Of a DNA stretch of 64,000 nucleotides, positions 36,017 through 48,228 are shown piece after piece (the stretch's first letter is position 1; each line of letters opens with the position of its first letter). The translations under genes were made by a program, and so were the position numbers. The notes below the pieces were generated by a model that made no database searches, was not told the origin of the DNA, and saw nothing but the letters and a program-made list of their open reading frames with translations. This DNA is from Mactromeris polynyma (lineage: Eukaryota > Mollusca > Bivalvia > Venerida > Mactridae). Location of the stretch: NCBI GenBank assembly GCA_032209605.1, contig JASFXZ010000015.1, positions 682,001-746,000 on the forward strand, in the 5' to 3' direction.

Positions 36017-36020
36017 CAGA
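36017..36020 (+). promoter_or_regulatory. Possible 3' splice site before the start codon
   Basis: AAACTTTTTCAG ends at 36019, 35 bp upstream of the ATG. If used, it would end an intron in the 5' UTR. A short upstream ATG (36038) opens a six-codon reading frame that stops just before the chosen start. Without transcript data neither can be confirmed. Confidence 0.35.
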
Positions 36021-36054
36021 GTAGCAACATTTCGGATATGTCAATTTCGGACAG

Positions 36055-36246
36055 ATGATTTGTGTTAGTCAATTAAAGTACATTTTGACACTAGTTCTGC
36101 TCTCAATAGTTATACAACAAAGGAAATTCTTTACAGAAAGCCGTGGAATAATGGTTGAACCCCCACATAGGTCCAGTTTATGGCGTTTCAATTACAACAC
36201 TACGATGAATCTACGTGATGACAGTCTCAATTGTGGAGGATATGAC
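36055..36246 (+). CDS. AA15-type LPMO (chitin-binding type 4) gene, first coding exon
   Basis: This encodes residues 1-64 of a secreted protein of the AA15 lytic polysaccharide monooxygenase family (Pfam LPMO_10). Family members are secreted copper enzymes that cut chitin or cellulose oxidatively. A signal peptide is visible: K8, then a hydrophobic run at about residues 9-20. The domain opens with RGIMVEPPHRSSLWRF (residues 30-45) and reaches NCGGYD (59-64). This matches the family pattern HGR-hydrophobic-(D/E)PP-x-R-x-S-hydrophobic-WRF, then 14 residues, then CGG, with identical spacing. The exon ends at a strong donor, GTAAGT (36247), in phase 0. Reading on adds only eight codons before a stop. 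The ATG at 36055 is chosen because it gives the signal peptide; a possible acceptor (CTTTTTCAG) ends at 36019, so a 5' UTR intron may exist. Oddity: the codon that should encode the copper-binding N-terminal His is CGT (Arg30). Confidence 0.88.
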
Positions 36247-36249
36247 GTA

Positions 36250-36575
36250 AGTAAAATACTATTACTTCTTTAAGTGCAACACTAGTTTAACTTTTTATAT
36301 ATTCAGGATGAAAAACAGTACTTCTACACGTATACAATGATTAAATAGCATTGTCGTAAAAGCTCGCGAAAATTGGTGACTTTTAAAGGAATTTTACATT
36401 TACTTAACGTAAAATACTATTACTACTTTAAGTGCAACACTAGTGTAACTTTATATATATTCAGTATGAAAAACGTTACAGTACAGTACTACTTCACGTG
36501 TTCAATGATTAAATAACAATGTCGCAAAATATCGCGAAAATTGGTGACTTTTAAAGGAATTTCACATTTACTTAA
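36250..36575 (+). repeat. Tandem duplication of about 160 bp directly after the exon 1 donor
   Basis: The segment that follows the donor (GTAAAATACTATTACT, 36251 on) is repeated from 36408. The two copies share the same order of landmarks: AGTGCAACACTAG, TATATATTCAG, CAATGATTAAATA, CGCGAAAATTGGTGAC and the run TTTACTTAACG. The second copy has a small insertion near 36478 and scattered substitutions, so the duplication is not recent. Confidence 0.85.
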
Positions 36576-36902
36576 CGCAAACATGCTTTACTGTTTTTAT
36601 ACGTCAAGTTAGTTACCATGGTGACAGCATGACAAATTGTTATGTGTCTTTTTTGTCACAATATCATATTAGATTAACTGTGACCTTATTTATATGAAAG
36701 ATGAATCCAATTCTACTTCGGTCTGCTAAATGTACTGTTTGTTTTCCTTTTTATTCATTTAGTAAATTAACCAAACAAAAATGTATTTCAGTCTGTTGCC
36801 GTGGTAACTCTTTGCCGAGTTATGATACATTTTATTTCTCGCAGCGAATTGTTAACCTCGCATTTATATAACAACGTTTTTTTTTTATTAACAAACAAAT
36901 AT

Positions 36903-37245
36903 CAAAGATGTATCTGGCTCATCTGAACTTAAAATGTTTGAATTGGCTTCATCCAGTATTGTTGTTACATTGGCTAAACATCTCTACTAAGAACCATGGC
37001 AATGTATAACCGATTGAAAAATCTGTTTTACCCTATTACTATCAGACAAAACTTGTTAAATAGCCTGATTTGTTAAAACGAACTGGGTGTACAAACATCT
37101 TTCTTCAACAAATACGGATCAATACATTATGAGTTCATTCTTTGTTAATGCATGTTTATTGATATTTTAACTATAGGAAATATATTTTTCGCGTTGGTTT
37201 AGGTAACCAAATGAACAAAGAAATGATGAGCATAATATTACTTTA
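36903..37245 (+). mobile_element. Repeat family J, truncated
   Basis: AGATGTATCTGGCTCATCTG, TGTTTGAATTGGCTTCATCC and GGAAATATATTTTTCGCG match the mariner-like element at 59471-60038. The left 200 bp and the terminal repeats are missing. Confidence 0.78.
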
Positions 37246-37516
37246 ATGTTTATACAGAGTACATTTCATACGATTTTGAAAATTTCAAATACTTTTTTGT
37301 CGTAGGCAAATATTAAGATTGAAAAAAGCAATCGTGTTTTTTTTTTAGATTTTAAGTGAATAAATCCAAAAACACCAAGTTACAATTATGATTTTTTTTA
37401 AAAGCCACAAATGTTGAGTTTTCATATTTTACTGTGTTATTTCAATTTTAACAAATGCAAATATTCGTCACATAATGACGTAACATTTGACCAAAGTTGA
37501 CCACATTTCGAATTAT

Positions 37517-37807
37517 AAATACAATACAATACAATACAATACAATACAATACAATACAATACAATACAATACAATACAATACAATACAATACAATACAAT
37601 ACAATACAATACAATTTTATTTGCAATACAATACAATACAATACAATACAATACAATACAATACAATGCAATACAATACAATACAATACAATACAATACA
37701 ATACAATACAATACAATACAATACAATACAATACAATACAATACAATACAATACAATACAATACAATACAATACAATACAATACAATACAATTTTATTTG
37801 CAATACA
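37517..37807 (+). repeat. Pentanucleotide array (ACAAT)n, two blocks
   Basis: Two runs of ACAAT (about 19 and 33 units) each end with the same tail ATTTTATTTGCAATACAA (37613 and 37791), so the whole block with its tail was duplicated. One unit has GCAAT. The minus-strand Leu-Tyr-Cys-Ile-Val ORF is an artefact. Confidence 0.96.
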
Positions 37808-40240
37808 AGGCCTCTGGCCCAAAATACAAACAAGTATGCATGATATGTTATGTATAGTAGTTATGCAGATATAATTTAAACAATGATAGCGAGAAAAACA
37901 CATATTAACAAATGTGCAACCCATCAACATAAATATAGACAATCAATATCGATGGATCATTTCTACTTGGATAAATATGATATGTGATAATAAGAAAAGT
38001 TTATGAAAATATAACATTTAAGAATATACTAAAATAGCTGTATATATATACTAATACAACAGCATACATATCGCTATCCTACCACATATATATAGTGAAT
38101 CAATATGTATATTGTACACAAAATAAACATATTTATTACATGAGTATGTAACAGCATATGGTGAATATTCCAATATTAGTTAAAGGCAGAACATGTATAT
38201 ATATGTATAAAATAACATTTATCATAAATTTAATCAACTGTTCACAATTTGTGTACGAACAATTGTTTAAAGTATGTTTGACATTTTAATTGAGTGGATT
38301 TAATTTAGAATATTGTAGTATAATATTTGGTAATATATTGTAGTGTACTAAAGTATTTGACTACTGTTAACCACATGTCGAATTATAAAGGATTTGACCA
38401 CAGTTGACCACATGTCGAACTATGAATAACTGAAGGGGACTTGGCTGGATGCGTAAATTTTCTCAATGTGCCGGATTCAAATAGCGTAACCAAGCTTGCG
38501 CAATGAATACCATTACATACTAGTACAGTGACCTATATAATATCACCACCATTCGTACTTAAGAATGTCGGACTTATGAGTGATATGACATTAATAATAA
38601 TTAGTCGAAATGAAGGAGAAACAGTGGAAAAGGGAACAAAGATCTTATCTAAACACATTTATCTTGTGTAATGTTTCATATGACTAGTCCTAAGCTTTGT
38701 CTTACCTTACAATGTTCAAATATTTAATTCCGACCACATATGGCATCGTATTTCGTTATACATATGATTGCTTGGGATATGACGGATTCTCTGTTTTCTT
38801 CAGACATTTGTTTCCTTAAAATTGTTGAACATTTCGTTTCACCTGCTAAGGTATATAGCCCTTAAAATAATTAGATATTAAATCATTAACCCAAACTTCT
38901 CCGTTGAAACTAGCCCCATCCCACCGTCCTTACCCCAGTTTAAGACTATTGACCTCTTCACATATTTACAATCTAAATATACAAAAATGAAACGAATCTT
39001 TCAATCATGTTCTATTACTGTAATTTGAGATGTATTGTCCGCTGTGTGATAGTGTATATTTCTCAATACATTAGACTTGATAGTCTATGAGTATACAACA
39101 TTAACAGTTGAATAATTACAATATGTGTGGTCAATGGCCACATTAATACTATCATAATATATATACATAGTTTTAACAGTTTTTGTACAAAATGTGATAT
39201 GTACTATCTAAATAGCGTTAATTTTACATATAATAATAAGATCTAATGAACCTATATAAGTATAAACATTGTACTGAAAAAACAAAACAAAAAACAACAA
39301 CAGTATCTATAAAATAATGTAAGTATAGTTAGACATTGGATACATGGAGTACTAAGCTGCCTGAGAGTATATTAATTCATATGTATAACATCGTATTGAT
39401 ATATTTTGCTGTTCTCATATATTGCTACTATGTTGTGTATTGATATGTTTCTATCTCACGTGCGTCCGGCCCTACAGGTATATTGAAAATAAAAGGTATT
39501 GACTTAAAGATATAGTATGCTAACTTTTGTTCATTTGTTTACCTAAACAAACATGAAACATTTATTTCCTATAGTTAAAACATAATCAATAAAAATGAAT
39601 TAACAAGCATTTGGTGAAAAAAGATGTTTGTACACAATAAAATCAGGCTATTTTACATTTTTCTGTTAGTAATATGGTTAAAAACAGTACTCCAGCCACA
39701 TAGCATGCTGGGTGGGTCTAGACACACGTGACTTTTATTTGTCGTCGTAAAGTACAACTGAACTATTTACGATTCGTGAAAGGTCAATATGACTTAAGTC
39801 TTAGCAGTCGATTTTAATTAGTGTATAATTACAGACTATGTATGCCAATGAAACTCACTATTTCCTTCAACGAACGAATAGAATTAATTTAAAGCAACTC
39901 TCAACTACAATTTGCTGTAACTCTGACATTTATATAACACGTTTGCCAGAAACTGTCCACCCTTTGTCGCTCTCAAATGTACAAGAAATATTTGACTTTT
40001 CAAACAATGCGATGTAAGGGCAAGTGAGCGTAAACGATAACATATTGCATTTCGCAAACTTTTCCTATTTAAAGCGGGCGTGTCGTGCTTATAACACTTA
40101 TATTGAGTATAGCAATGTTTTTCTGTAAAAAGCAAGTGTTTCATATATTCAATATTTTAGGATGATTCTGCAACTCCTTTCTCTGTGTTTCTTTATTCAA
40201 AGCATGTTAATCTGAACAGATCGTTTGCCTGTTAGCTCAA
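37808..40240. other. AT-rich intronic DNA, nothing recognised
   Basis: The only local pattern is a short direct repeat, TTGACCACAGTTGACCACATGTCGAA-like, at 38365-38420, which resembles the sequence before the ACAAT array (ACCAAAGTTGACCACATTTCGAA, 37490). Confidence 0.5.
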
Positions 40241-40560
40241 TAGATAGTTCCCACATCTACAATATTTACCTCCCTTGTTCTTAGTCATCAGCCATTTTGA
40301 TAGACAAAACTGATAAGCACGTATAGGAGAAATTCCCAAATATGTGATAATTGAGAAAATACCTAGATAATTTGCATTTTACAACAACTTTCTGAGCAAT
40401 GTGCCTACATGAGCATAATGATAAAGTCATTTTATATATCTTAGTTTATTTTATCATCGTTTACATTATATTCCCTATAAACTTTAAATAAATTTGCCTA
40501 TCAATATGGCCGACAATTCAGAACAAGGGAGGTAACTATTGTAAATGTGGGAACTATCTA
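40241..40560. mobile_element. MITE with 40-bp near-perfect inverted repeats
   Basis: 40241-40280 and 40521-40560 match in inverted orientation at 38 of 40 positions (TAGATAGTTCCCACAT; inner edge ACCTCCCTTGTTC). Weaker complementarity continues inward for about 25 bp (CAGCCATTTTGATAGAC and CCTATCAATATGGCCG). Confidence 0.9.
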
Positions 40561-40774
40561 TATGCGAATTAAAGAGATATTAGTGTTCAAAATTACTGTT
40601 ACACCTAATACGTACTGACCTAAGTTGTGCTATGAATCAAAGTCAATATTCCGACATCATATATTATTTTAGTCACACTCGTAAGAAAGCGTCCTTGATG
40701 GAATACGTACAATTGTATGACGATTGTTTGAAGAAATCGCGCAATAGTCATATATAACTATCAAATAAAATTTT

Positions 40775-41140
40775 AAAGATATATCTGGCTCATCTGAACA
40801 TAAAATGTTTGAATTGGCTTCATCCAGTATTGTTGTTACATTGGCTAAAACATCTCTAATAAGAGCCATTGCAATAAAAACGGATTGAAAATATCTTTTA
40901 TTTATCATATTACTTACAGTCAAAACCGGTAAAATAGCCCGATTGTTAAAAAAACTGGAAGTTTTTTTTTAATTTACTGATGTACAAACATCTTTCTTCA
41001 ACAAATATGGATTAGTACATTATGAGTTCATTCTTTGTAAATGCCTGTTTAGTGATGTTTTAACCATAGGAAATATATTTTTCATGTTTAGTTGATTAAA
41101 CAAATGAACAAAAAATGAGCATAGTATAACTTTAATGTTT
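40775..41140 (+). mobile_element. Repeat family J, truncated
   Basis: AGATATATCTGGCTCATCTG through GTTGTTACATTGGCTAAAAC to ACAAAAAATGAGCATAGTAT. It overlaps an 84-codon minus-strand ORF that is broken in the other copies. Confidence 0.78.
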
Positions 41141-41149
41141 GTGGGCACA

Positions 41150-42515
41150 CAATATTCGGTTTGTTTACATCTACTGTTATGTGTGTTAATGCTTTCACCA
41201 GTAGTTCTTTCTAGTATGTATGGTCCATGAAAAGACGAATACTATTAATTTTGTATTACTGTGATTTGATTTGTTGAAAATTATTGATGAACCTGACAAA
41301 GCCTAATTACTCCATCCGTTGGTATTTTTGTCATGAATGGTATTTCAAAAATGCAAATTTTCGTATTTCAATGTTCAGTCAACTTTGACTTCAAAAGACT
41401 CCGGTTATTCACTTTAATGGTAACACAACTTCAGTATCGACGTATTATCCACTATGAATTAAGCTAAGCAGTCCATCATTGACATAATGTCTGCGATAAA
41501 TGAAACAGTTGTTGTTTCAATCTATAAAATAATGCGGATATAATTAGAAAATTTTATAATTTTTTATCCGTCCAAAAAGAAATAATGGCCCGTTTTGTTC
41601 TCTGAAAAAAACTTAATCCTTTAAAAATAAACCGATAAATGGAAAATCACATTTATTTTTCTTATTTCTTCTTATTTTCATATAGTGAAACCACCTTTGC
41701 ACTAAAAATTACCTCCCTTTATAAAAAATTACATACTTTTTTATTTTTTTCCAATAAAAGCACAATTAAAAAAAAATTAAGTGAAGGACTGCCTAGTTTA
41801 TCATGACTTGCAACCAGTGTGAAATTAAATTCAACATACATTATGCAATTTAAAAATATTTTGATTTATTTAGTTACCATATATATGTAAGAAAATTCCT
41901 TGAACCATTGATGGACTGCTTACCTTAAATAAATTGATAAATATGTAGTGAAAGGACTGTCATGTTATCAAACCAACTAGTTTTGTTTTAAATATTATAT
42001 TATATTATTTATATATAAGTATTAAAATAATTACTTTTATTCCATTATGTGAGTATCTTTTTTAATTTGCCAAGTATACATGTATTTTTAGGTACAAAGT
42101 CTTGATTAGTTGTTTATATAAGAACATTGGAGGGTATTGCCTTCATACAGATGTACTCTACAACACTGTATTGTATCTTTGCTTACATGTTTTCCAAGAA
42201 CCACAAATACATGTAGGCAACATGTATTTTTCTATCCTGACCAGTACGCGCCAAGTTATCGTTAGCTTAGGAAATATCTGTATGGAACTAGTGTTCTGCA
42301 TTTCTAAGAAACCTATGAAGTGTTTTAGAATATATCTATCAGAAAGCATAAATATATATTTAACACGCCATTTTCTCAAAATTATCACTAGGAGTTTTTT
42401 GAAAGAAAAATGACTATCTACATCTAAAGGTATTTTACTTAACGCTGACGTAACTGTTTTGTGGATTTGTAAATATACATTTTGTAGTATGTTTCTTTTC
42501 TTAAACTTTGAACCA
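41150..42515. other. AT-rich intronic DNA, nothing recognised
   Basis: The 100-122 codon ORFs near 42102-42526 on both strands overlap each other and show no family pattern, so I do not call them. Confidence 0.5.
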
Positions 42516-42770
42516 CAGTTAAACAAGACCGTCTTTGGGACCCTTGAAAACTGGTCTTCTTATTGAGGTGGTATTATTATTGAGGTTGATTAAAGAGCAA
42601 AACAGTGAAAATGGACTTGAAAATTGCGTTCTTAATATTGAGGTGGTCTTATTATTGAGGTGGTCTTATTATTTATGTGGTCGTATTATTGATATGGTCT
42701 TATTATTGAGGTGGTCTTATTATTGAGGTGGTCTTATTATTTAGGTGGTCTTTAAGAAAGGTTTTACTAT
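42516..42770. mobile_element. MITE family H with an internal 18-bp expansion
   Basis: CAGTTAAACAAGACCGTC at the left and AAAGGTTTTACTATA at the right are family ends. Near 42640-42750 the word TTATTATTGAGGTGGTC is repeated about six times, where other copies have it once or twice. Confidence 0.8.
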
Positions 42771-43569
42771 ATTCTTACACTAAGCATTGCACAATTCGGT
42801 GGCGGGGTTCGGATCAGTAATAAACTAATAATTCAATCATGGCTGATAAAACCCTGCTCCACCTTGTCCCCTATCCTGCAATTAGCGGTCAGCTTGGTTC
42901 TGCTATGTCAATTAAAATACACAAATGAGCAGTTTAAGGTAATACTCGCGCTGAGCAGTTTAGGGTCACAATTCCGTCTAATTGTTGTAACCTAACGGCT
43001 CAAAAATTGAGTAGGAAAAGTTGCATAATTCTTTCACGTTGATGTATCAGTATTATTTTCTTTAAACTCCAAGTGTTCTTAAAGAAGCATAGTTTCGATT
43101 TTTTGTCAAAATATGCTTAGTCGAAAATATGGGAAAATCGCTGGTAAAATGCCTTCATACAGATGTACTCTACATCACTGCGGACTCGTGTTTTTCTGTT
43201 CCAGATAAATTTTCAGAAAAGTTATGATGATGTATTTTAGAAAACGTCTGAACGAGGGCAATAAACATGCCACTTATATTTTGATAAAAATAATACTATC
43301 TAACTTTAACAAACTAAATGCATTAAAATAATGACACTTATTAAAAATGGAAAACAAAATTCTGAGACTTAACATAAACCCGATTTAAAATTGCATATAT
43401 ACCTTATTATATGTCTAATATAAAATTGGCATATGGTTTTAGGCTTAAGGACCGAACTGCTTGAGCCCATATTACCCACGAGACCGCAATCATGGGTTTT
43501 TGGAGATATATGAAACGGGCGTCATTTATATTTGTTACATGAAACTGCTGTTACTTGCCTTAAGTACTT

Positions 43570-43990
43570 GAGAACGGTTATAAAAGAGAGATTAAGTTGT
43601 TACAGGAAAAGCCACATACACAAGAACATGCCTCCCCACACAGACTTCATTGAAAACAATAGTCTACAAAACATTAGGCACGATGGAGGTGCAAGGATAA
43701 ACATGTATGGGAATATGGGTGCAAGGAACGGTCTGGCCGACCATAAAAACAACTATAGGGAATTTAGGGGGACAACAAGGATGAAGATTAATGGATGAGA
43801 CAAGTCAAGAAAGTCAGTAATAATAGGCCGAAAGTGGGGAGAAAAGAAAATGAATATTGTATTAAGTATAAGAACTGCATACGGGGAAAGGTGAACTTTA
43901 TATACATCTAAAAACATTATTAGAAATAATAAGCACACATCGATTTACAGGCTTGGAGATGTCAGTAAATATACTGGTGCTTAAATCGAT
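43570..43990 (-). mobile_element. Dispersed repeat family G, long copy, minus orientation
   Basis: It runs from AAAAGAGAGATTAAGTTG through CATGCCTCCCCACACAGACT and AATAATAGGCCGAAAGTGG to ACATCTAAAAACATTATTAG and ATCGATTTACAGGCTTGG. The last 190 bp also occur after the large array (54172-54350), so the family is at least 420 bp long. Confidence 0.8.
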
Positions 43991-44573
43991 TTAAGATGGT
44001 CAGCCAACGAAAGCATGTTTTTTTAAAATATTGACCAATAGACATAGTATACATAATGATGTGTTGTTGGGTTCATAACAACATCACAAGTTCGCTGTAT
44101 TATTTGACATAGCCACTGAAAATATCAAATATAAACTTGTAAGTAAATGCATAAAACATCATACAAACAAATAACATAGAAAATAGCACATTACATATAT
44201 TATTGAGCTGAAAAATGATACCATATACAAAATAGTAACTAAGTGTAAACTTTTTTATAACACTGTTACCTGAAGTTTGGCTCAACTGCCTGAATATAAC
44301 AAGCCGCGGCCGTGGTACAGTGGTTAGTGCGCTGGACTTGGAGCCCGGCGATCCAGGTTCGATTCCCGGTCGCGGCAGGTCATACCCTTCCATGAAAATT
44401 TGACTAAAATGTCGATTTTCCTCCACATGTGGAGAAGTTGCCGGCTCCTTGTGGAAGGGTAAGTTAGTACTGGTTAGAATTCAGTCCAGGAAAAACTGGT
44501 TAGTTGAACCGGCCGCCGTATATAACTGAAATAGTGTTGAGAAACGGCGTTAAACCCGATGAAACAAACAAAC
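43983..44573 (+). repeat. Segmental duplication, copy 1 (includes a SINE)
   Basis: The segment from AAATCGATTTAAGATGGTCA to the end of the SINE is repeated at 46529-47139 with high identity. The unique 320-bp part contains ATAACAACATCACAAGTTCG and GAGCTGAAAAATGATACCAT. Copy 2 has about 20 extra bases near 46600. Confidence 0.92.
44303..44573 (+). mobile_element. tRNA-derived SINE, complete copy
   Basis: The head GCCGCGGCCGTGGTACAGTG carries an A box TGGTACAGTGG (44313-44323) and a B box GGTTCGATTCC (44356-44366). The ends of the head pair (GCCGCGG with TCGCGGC). The body includes CATACCCTTCCATGAAAATT and GAGAAACGGCGTTAAACCC, ending in (AAAC)n. This layout resembles V-SINEs described from molluscs (such as RUDI), but I cannot confirm the family. 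An imperfect 11-bp target duplication flanks it (CTGAATATAAC / CTGATTATACC). Confidence 0.88.
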
Positions 44574-46414
44574 TGATTATACCAGCGGTCTGGTTGTCGT
44601 GATATGTAACTTGGAAATGACCAGTGGATTATATTAAATTGTTTCAGGAATGTTGGCTTTTTTTAGATATTTAACATGTGATTTGGTGGTTACTACTTAT
44701 ATCAACATTAGATATTTAATTGATAGGGATTAAGGATAGGATCTTGAGAAAATGAGTGAAACTTATCTGAAAACATGATTTTTACTTGATGAGTATTATT
44801 TAATGAAGACTTGACAAAACGTGTCTAAAACTACATATATATAAACTAATGATGCATCGACTGGAATCTGCTGTGGGTGTTTTTAAACATGCGATATTTT
44901 CCGCAACAAAAAAAACACTGTTTGACAATTGTAGAACTATTTTCGTTTTTGACTAGTAAAAATGAAGAATGTTTTTTATTCTACACCAAAAATGTAACAA
45001 AAAACATACCTGGGTTTAAATGCAGAATTCAGAATGAATTATGAGCGAACCCAATAAAAATACACGTGTTTTAACCTTTATAGATGAAAAATGACAAATT
45101 AAAAAAATATGATTGATGAATGATGGGCAACTTATATTTTTGTGTAAGCTTGATGAATTGGTATGAGACGGTTGTTATAAAAAACATGTGCTGAAAAAAT
45201 AGTCCACTGGAAATGTACTGATATTATTCAACAATTCGAAATTTGTCTTAAATCAAAGAATTTAGGTCTAAGAATTATAAATCTGAAATTTTAGACCAGT
45301 CATAAAACCCGCGCACCTGATTGGTTGGTTTGAAGCGTTGTCTTAAAATTGACCAATAGAAAGGCTGTATTATGAGACTGGTCTCCATACACGGTTTTAT
45401 TACATGGGGATTTTGATACAATACATTTCAAAATATACGCCGATTTACAAATATGTCTCTAATTAATCGATGCTTTACTATAGCAATTCAGTCTCTAAAA
45501 AGGTGCACATTGAGATGTAGTGGCGACCATTTGCATAATTTATTACCATGTCAACGTTCGCCATATCCACAAGTCAATGCCCCCAGTTCAAAGACTTCGA
45601 AAGTTATTTAAGGATAAAGTGAATTTATTGATTAATAGCGATGCAAATATTTCATTGGTGTAGTAAAGACGTTTTTATTTTGAATAAGTATTTTGCATAC
45701 ATATACTTATACACATAACATAATAATTAAGCAACGGATTCACCGCATGAATAAATTATTCTTTGTTGATTGAGCGTTTCGGTGACCCAGACATTCATAA
45801 AGTAAGCATCTTATGATTAAGATGAAGTCTAATTGAGTAGTCAGTTCATGAGGCCCTCAGCTCATCAATTTCGCGAGAAGAAATTGACACGATAATGCGA
45901 CATTAATAACGTGCATAGATATTGGTATCTTAAATCTTCGCGCTGACGAATATTAATGACCCCATCATTCATTTTATTATTTAATAAGTATTTCAACATG
46001 ATAAATTGGGATCTGTATTCTTGAACATGTTAATAAAATTTATTGTCGAAACAAATTGAAACTGTTGCGAGTCATTAAAATTGAAATATGTAACCTATTC
46101 GGAATTACGGTTTTTAACACAAATTAAGACATTATTTTGTACTTTTACGTCGACAATAAAATAATAATAATAAGCAACAAAGACAGACGATGTGTCATTT
46201 TTATTGAAGGTGTTTTTTCTGACATACTAATGTTTACCTTTCCCCCCCCTTCCAAAATAATTGCAGGTAAAAAATAGAAGTGAGATTTTAAACCTTTAAA
46301 TTAAAATGAAACATCAATAATTAATACATGATAATAATTAAGAAAAAAAAATATTTTGAATCTTTAGACATCATATTATTTGTGTTTTTTTCTGACATAC
46401 AAAAATGTATACCT
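44574..46414. other. AT-rich intronic DNA between the duplicated segments
   Basis: No recognised element or coding segment was seen. Confidence 0.5.
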
Positions 46415-46428
46415 TTTGAATATTAAAA

Positions 46429-47139
46429 GCCGCGGCCGTGGTGCAGTGGTTAGTGCTCTGGACTAGTAACCCGGCCATCCGGGTTCGATTCCCGGTCGCG
46501 GCAGGTCATACCCTTCCATGAAAATTTGAATCGATTTAAGGTGGTCAGCCAATGACAGCATGTTTTTGAAAATATAGACCAATAGACATAGTATACACAA
46601 TGATGGTTATGTTATATAGTCATATGTGTTGCTGGGTTCATAACAACATCACACGTTCACTGTATTATTTGACAAAGGCACTGAAAATATCAAATATAAA
46701 CTTGTAAGTAAATGCATAAAACATCATACAAACATATTACATAGAAAATAGCACATTACATATATTATTGAGCTGAAAAATGATACCATATACAAAATAG
46801 TAACTTAGTATAAACTTTTGATAACACTGTTACCTGAAGTTTGGCTCAACTGCCTGAATATAACAAGCCGCGGCCGTGGTACAGTGGTTAGTGCGCTGGA
46901 CTTGGAGCACGGCGATCCGGGTTCGATTCCCGGTCGCGGCAGGTCATACCCTTCCATGAAAATTTGACAAAATGTCGATTTTCCTCCACATGTGGAGAAG
47001 TTGCCGGCTCCTTGTGGAAGGGTAAGTTAGTACTGGTTAGAAAATTGAGTCCAGGAAAAACTGGTTAGGTGAACCGGCCGCCGTATATAACTGAAATATC
47101 GTTGAGAAACGGCGTTAAACCCGATGAAACAAACAAACA
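46429..47139 (+). mobile_element. Mosaic SINE: SINE head, copied segment, complete SINE
   Basis: 46429-46528 is the first 100 bp of the same SINE. At AAAATTTGA it switches to the segment found upstream of the first SINE, which then runs through a complete second SINE (46867-47139). The whole unit is flanked by a perfect 14-bp duplication TTTGAATATTAAAA (46415-46428 and 47140-47153). A complete SINE therefore once sat here and was later invaded by about 440 bp copied from the 43983-44573 locus. Confidence 0.88.
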
Positions 47140-47333
47140 TTTGAATATTAAAACAACATACTAGACATAACTCTGTGATTTACGTTCCATGTGTTAAGAC
47201 AGAAACTAATTATGGTAAATGGTTAAAATGATTATTACTTATGCCAATAACTCTCGGGGCATATGAGGACAATGGTCTACATTCGACGAACACGTGTTCG
47301 TCGTATAAATGATTTCTAGCAAATGTTACGAAC

Positions 47334-47490
47334 ATACCTTACCGAAATCCACCGATTTTCGGTGAATTTACCGAAATTCATTTTGGATCTGGAGTGACCA
47401 GCAATCGTATCATATCGGTATGGTGCTTAACAACCCTTAACCTTCAAATTGCGCCGACCATCTTTTTTCAAGATATTTCTTGTTTTGAAA
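47334..47490 (+). mobile_element. Family D element, right half
   Basis: ACCTTACCGAAATCCACCGA through TTTTGGATCTGGAGTGACC to GCGCCGACCATCTTTTTTCA and AGATATTTCTTGTTTTG. Confidence 0.78.
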
Positions 47491-47976
47491 TGAATATGAT
47501 CGAATTCAGTGACATAATTTATTACATAGACGCTAATTATGGGGATAAGTTATTAATTTACTGTGAATGTGTACAATTAAGCGCCAAAAGTTTCGACACT
47601 TAACAACGTAAATATTAGAAGCGCATCGAATGAAACCAAGAGTTACCTAACCTGAACTGAGAGTATAGCCAATGTGCTACTCAATTACAGAAAATGCTGA
47701 TTTTTATCCTGTCTGTCCGACATGGTTTCTTATTCGATTTTCTAAAACAACATACCATTAGAAAGCTTACGATATAAATCTTCCAGAAATATCCAATTTA
47801 ATATATTTGATGTAACCACAAATATTGAATCAATTGTTGAACTGTTAGTCTGACCTGGTTTCTTGTTCGATCTTCTAAACAAATATACCTTTGGAAAGAT
47901 TACGATCTAAAGTTTCCAGAAGTATACAATTCAATATACTTGATTTAACCACAAACATCGAATAAATTGTTAAACT

Positions 47977-48228
47977 AGGCCCCGATCACCCGAAGCATCT
48001 CAATCTGAGCTAAATCTCATCTCAAATATTGTCTTAAATCGTTAAGATATTACTCATCTCAGACCGGACTCAAAATCGGTATTTCAAATCGATAAAAATA
48101 TAAGTTCTTTTCTCAGAAAATGTTCATGAGATCCAAGTGAGATTCTCTCAAACTCAGTCTCTGATTTAAGCACAATCTCATATTGAGTTGATATTTCTAT
48201 CTTAAATGCATCTGGAGTTCGGGGCCTG
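47977..48228. mobile_element. MITE family B, with GGCCCCGA outer ends
   Basis: The left end AGGCCCCGATCACCCGAAGC, then ATCTCAA, and the right end TCTTAAATGCATCTGGAGTT, then CGGGGCCTGA, are inverted repeats. The overlapping 79-codon ORF is not considered a gene. Confidence 0.8.

Noticed and set aside
40669..40923. 84-codon minus-strand ORF
   Set aside because: It lies in repeat family J and is frame-shifted in the other two copies.
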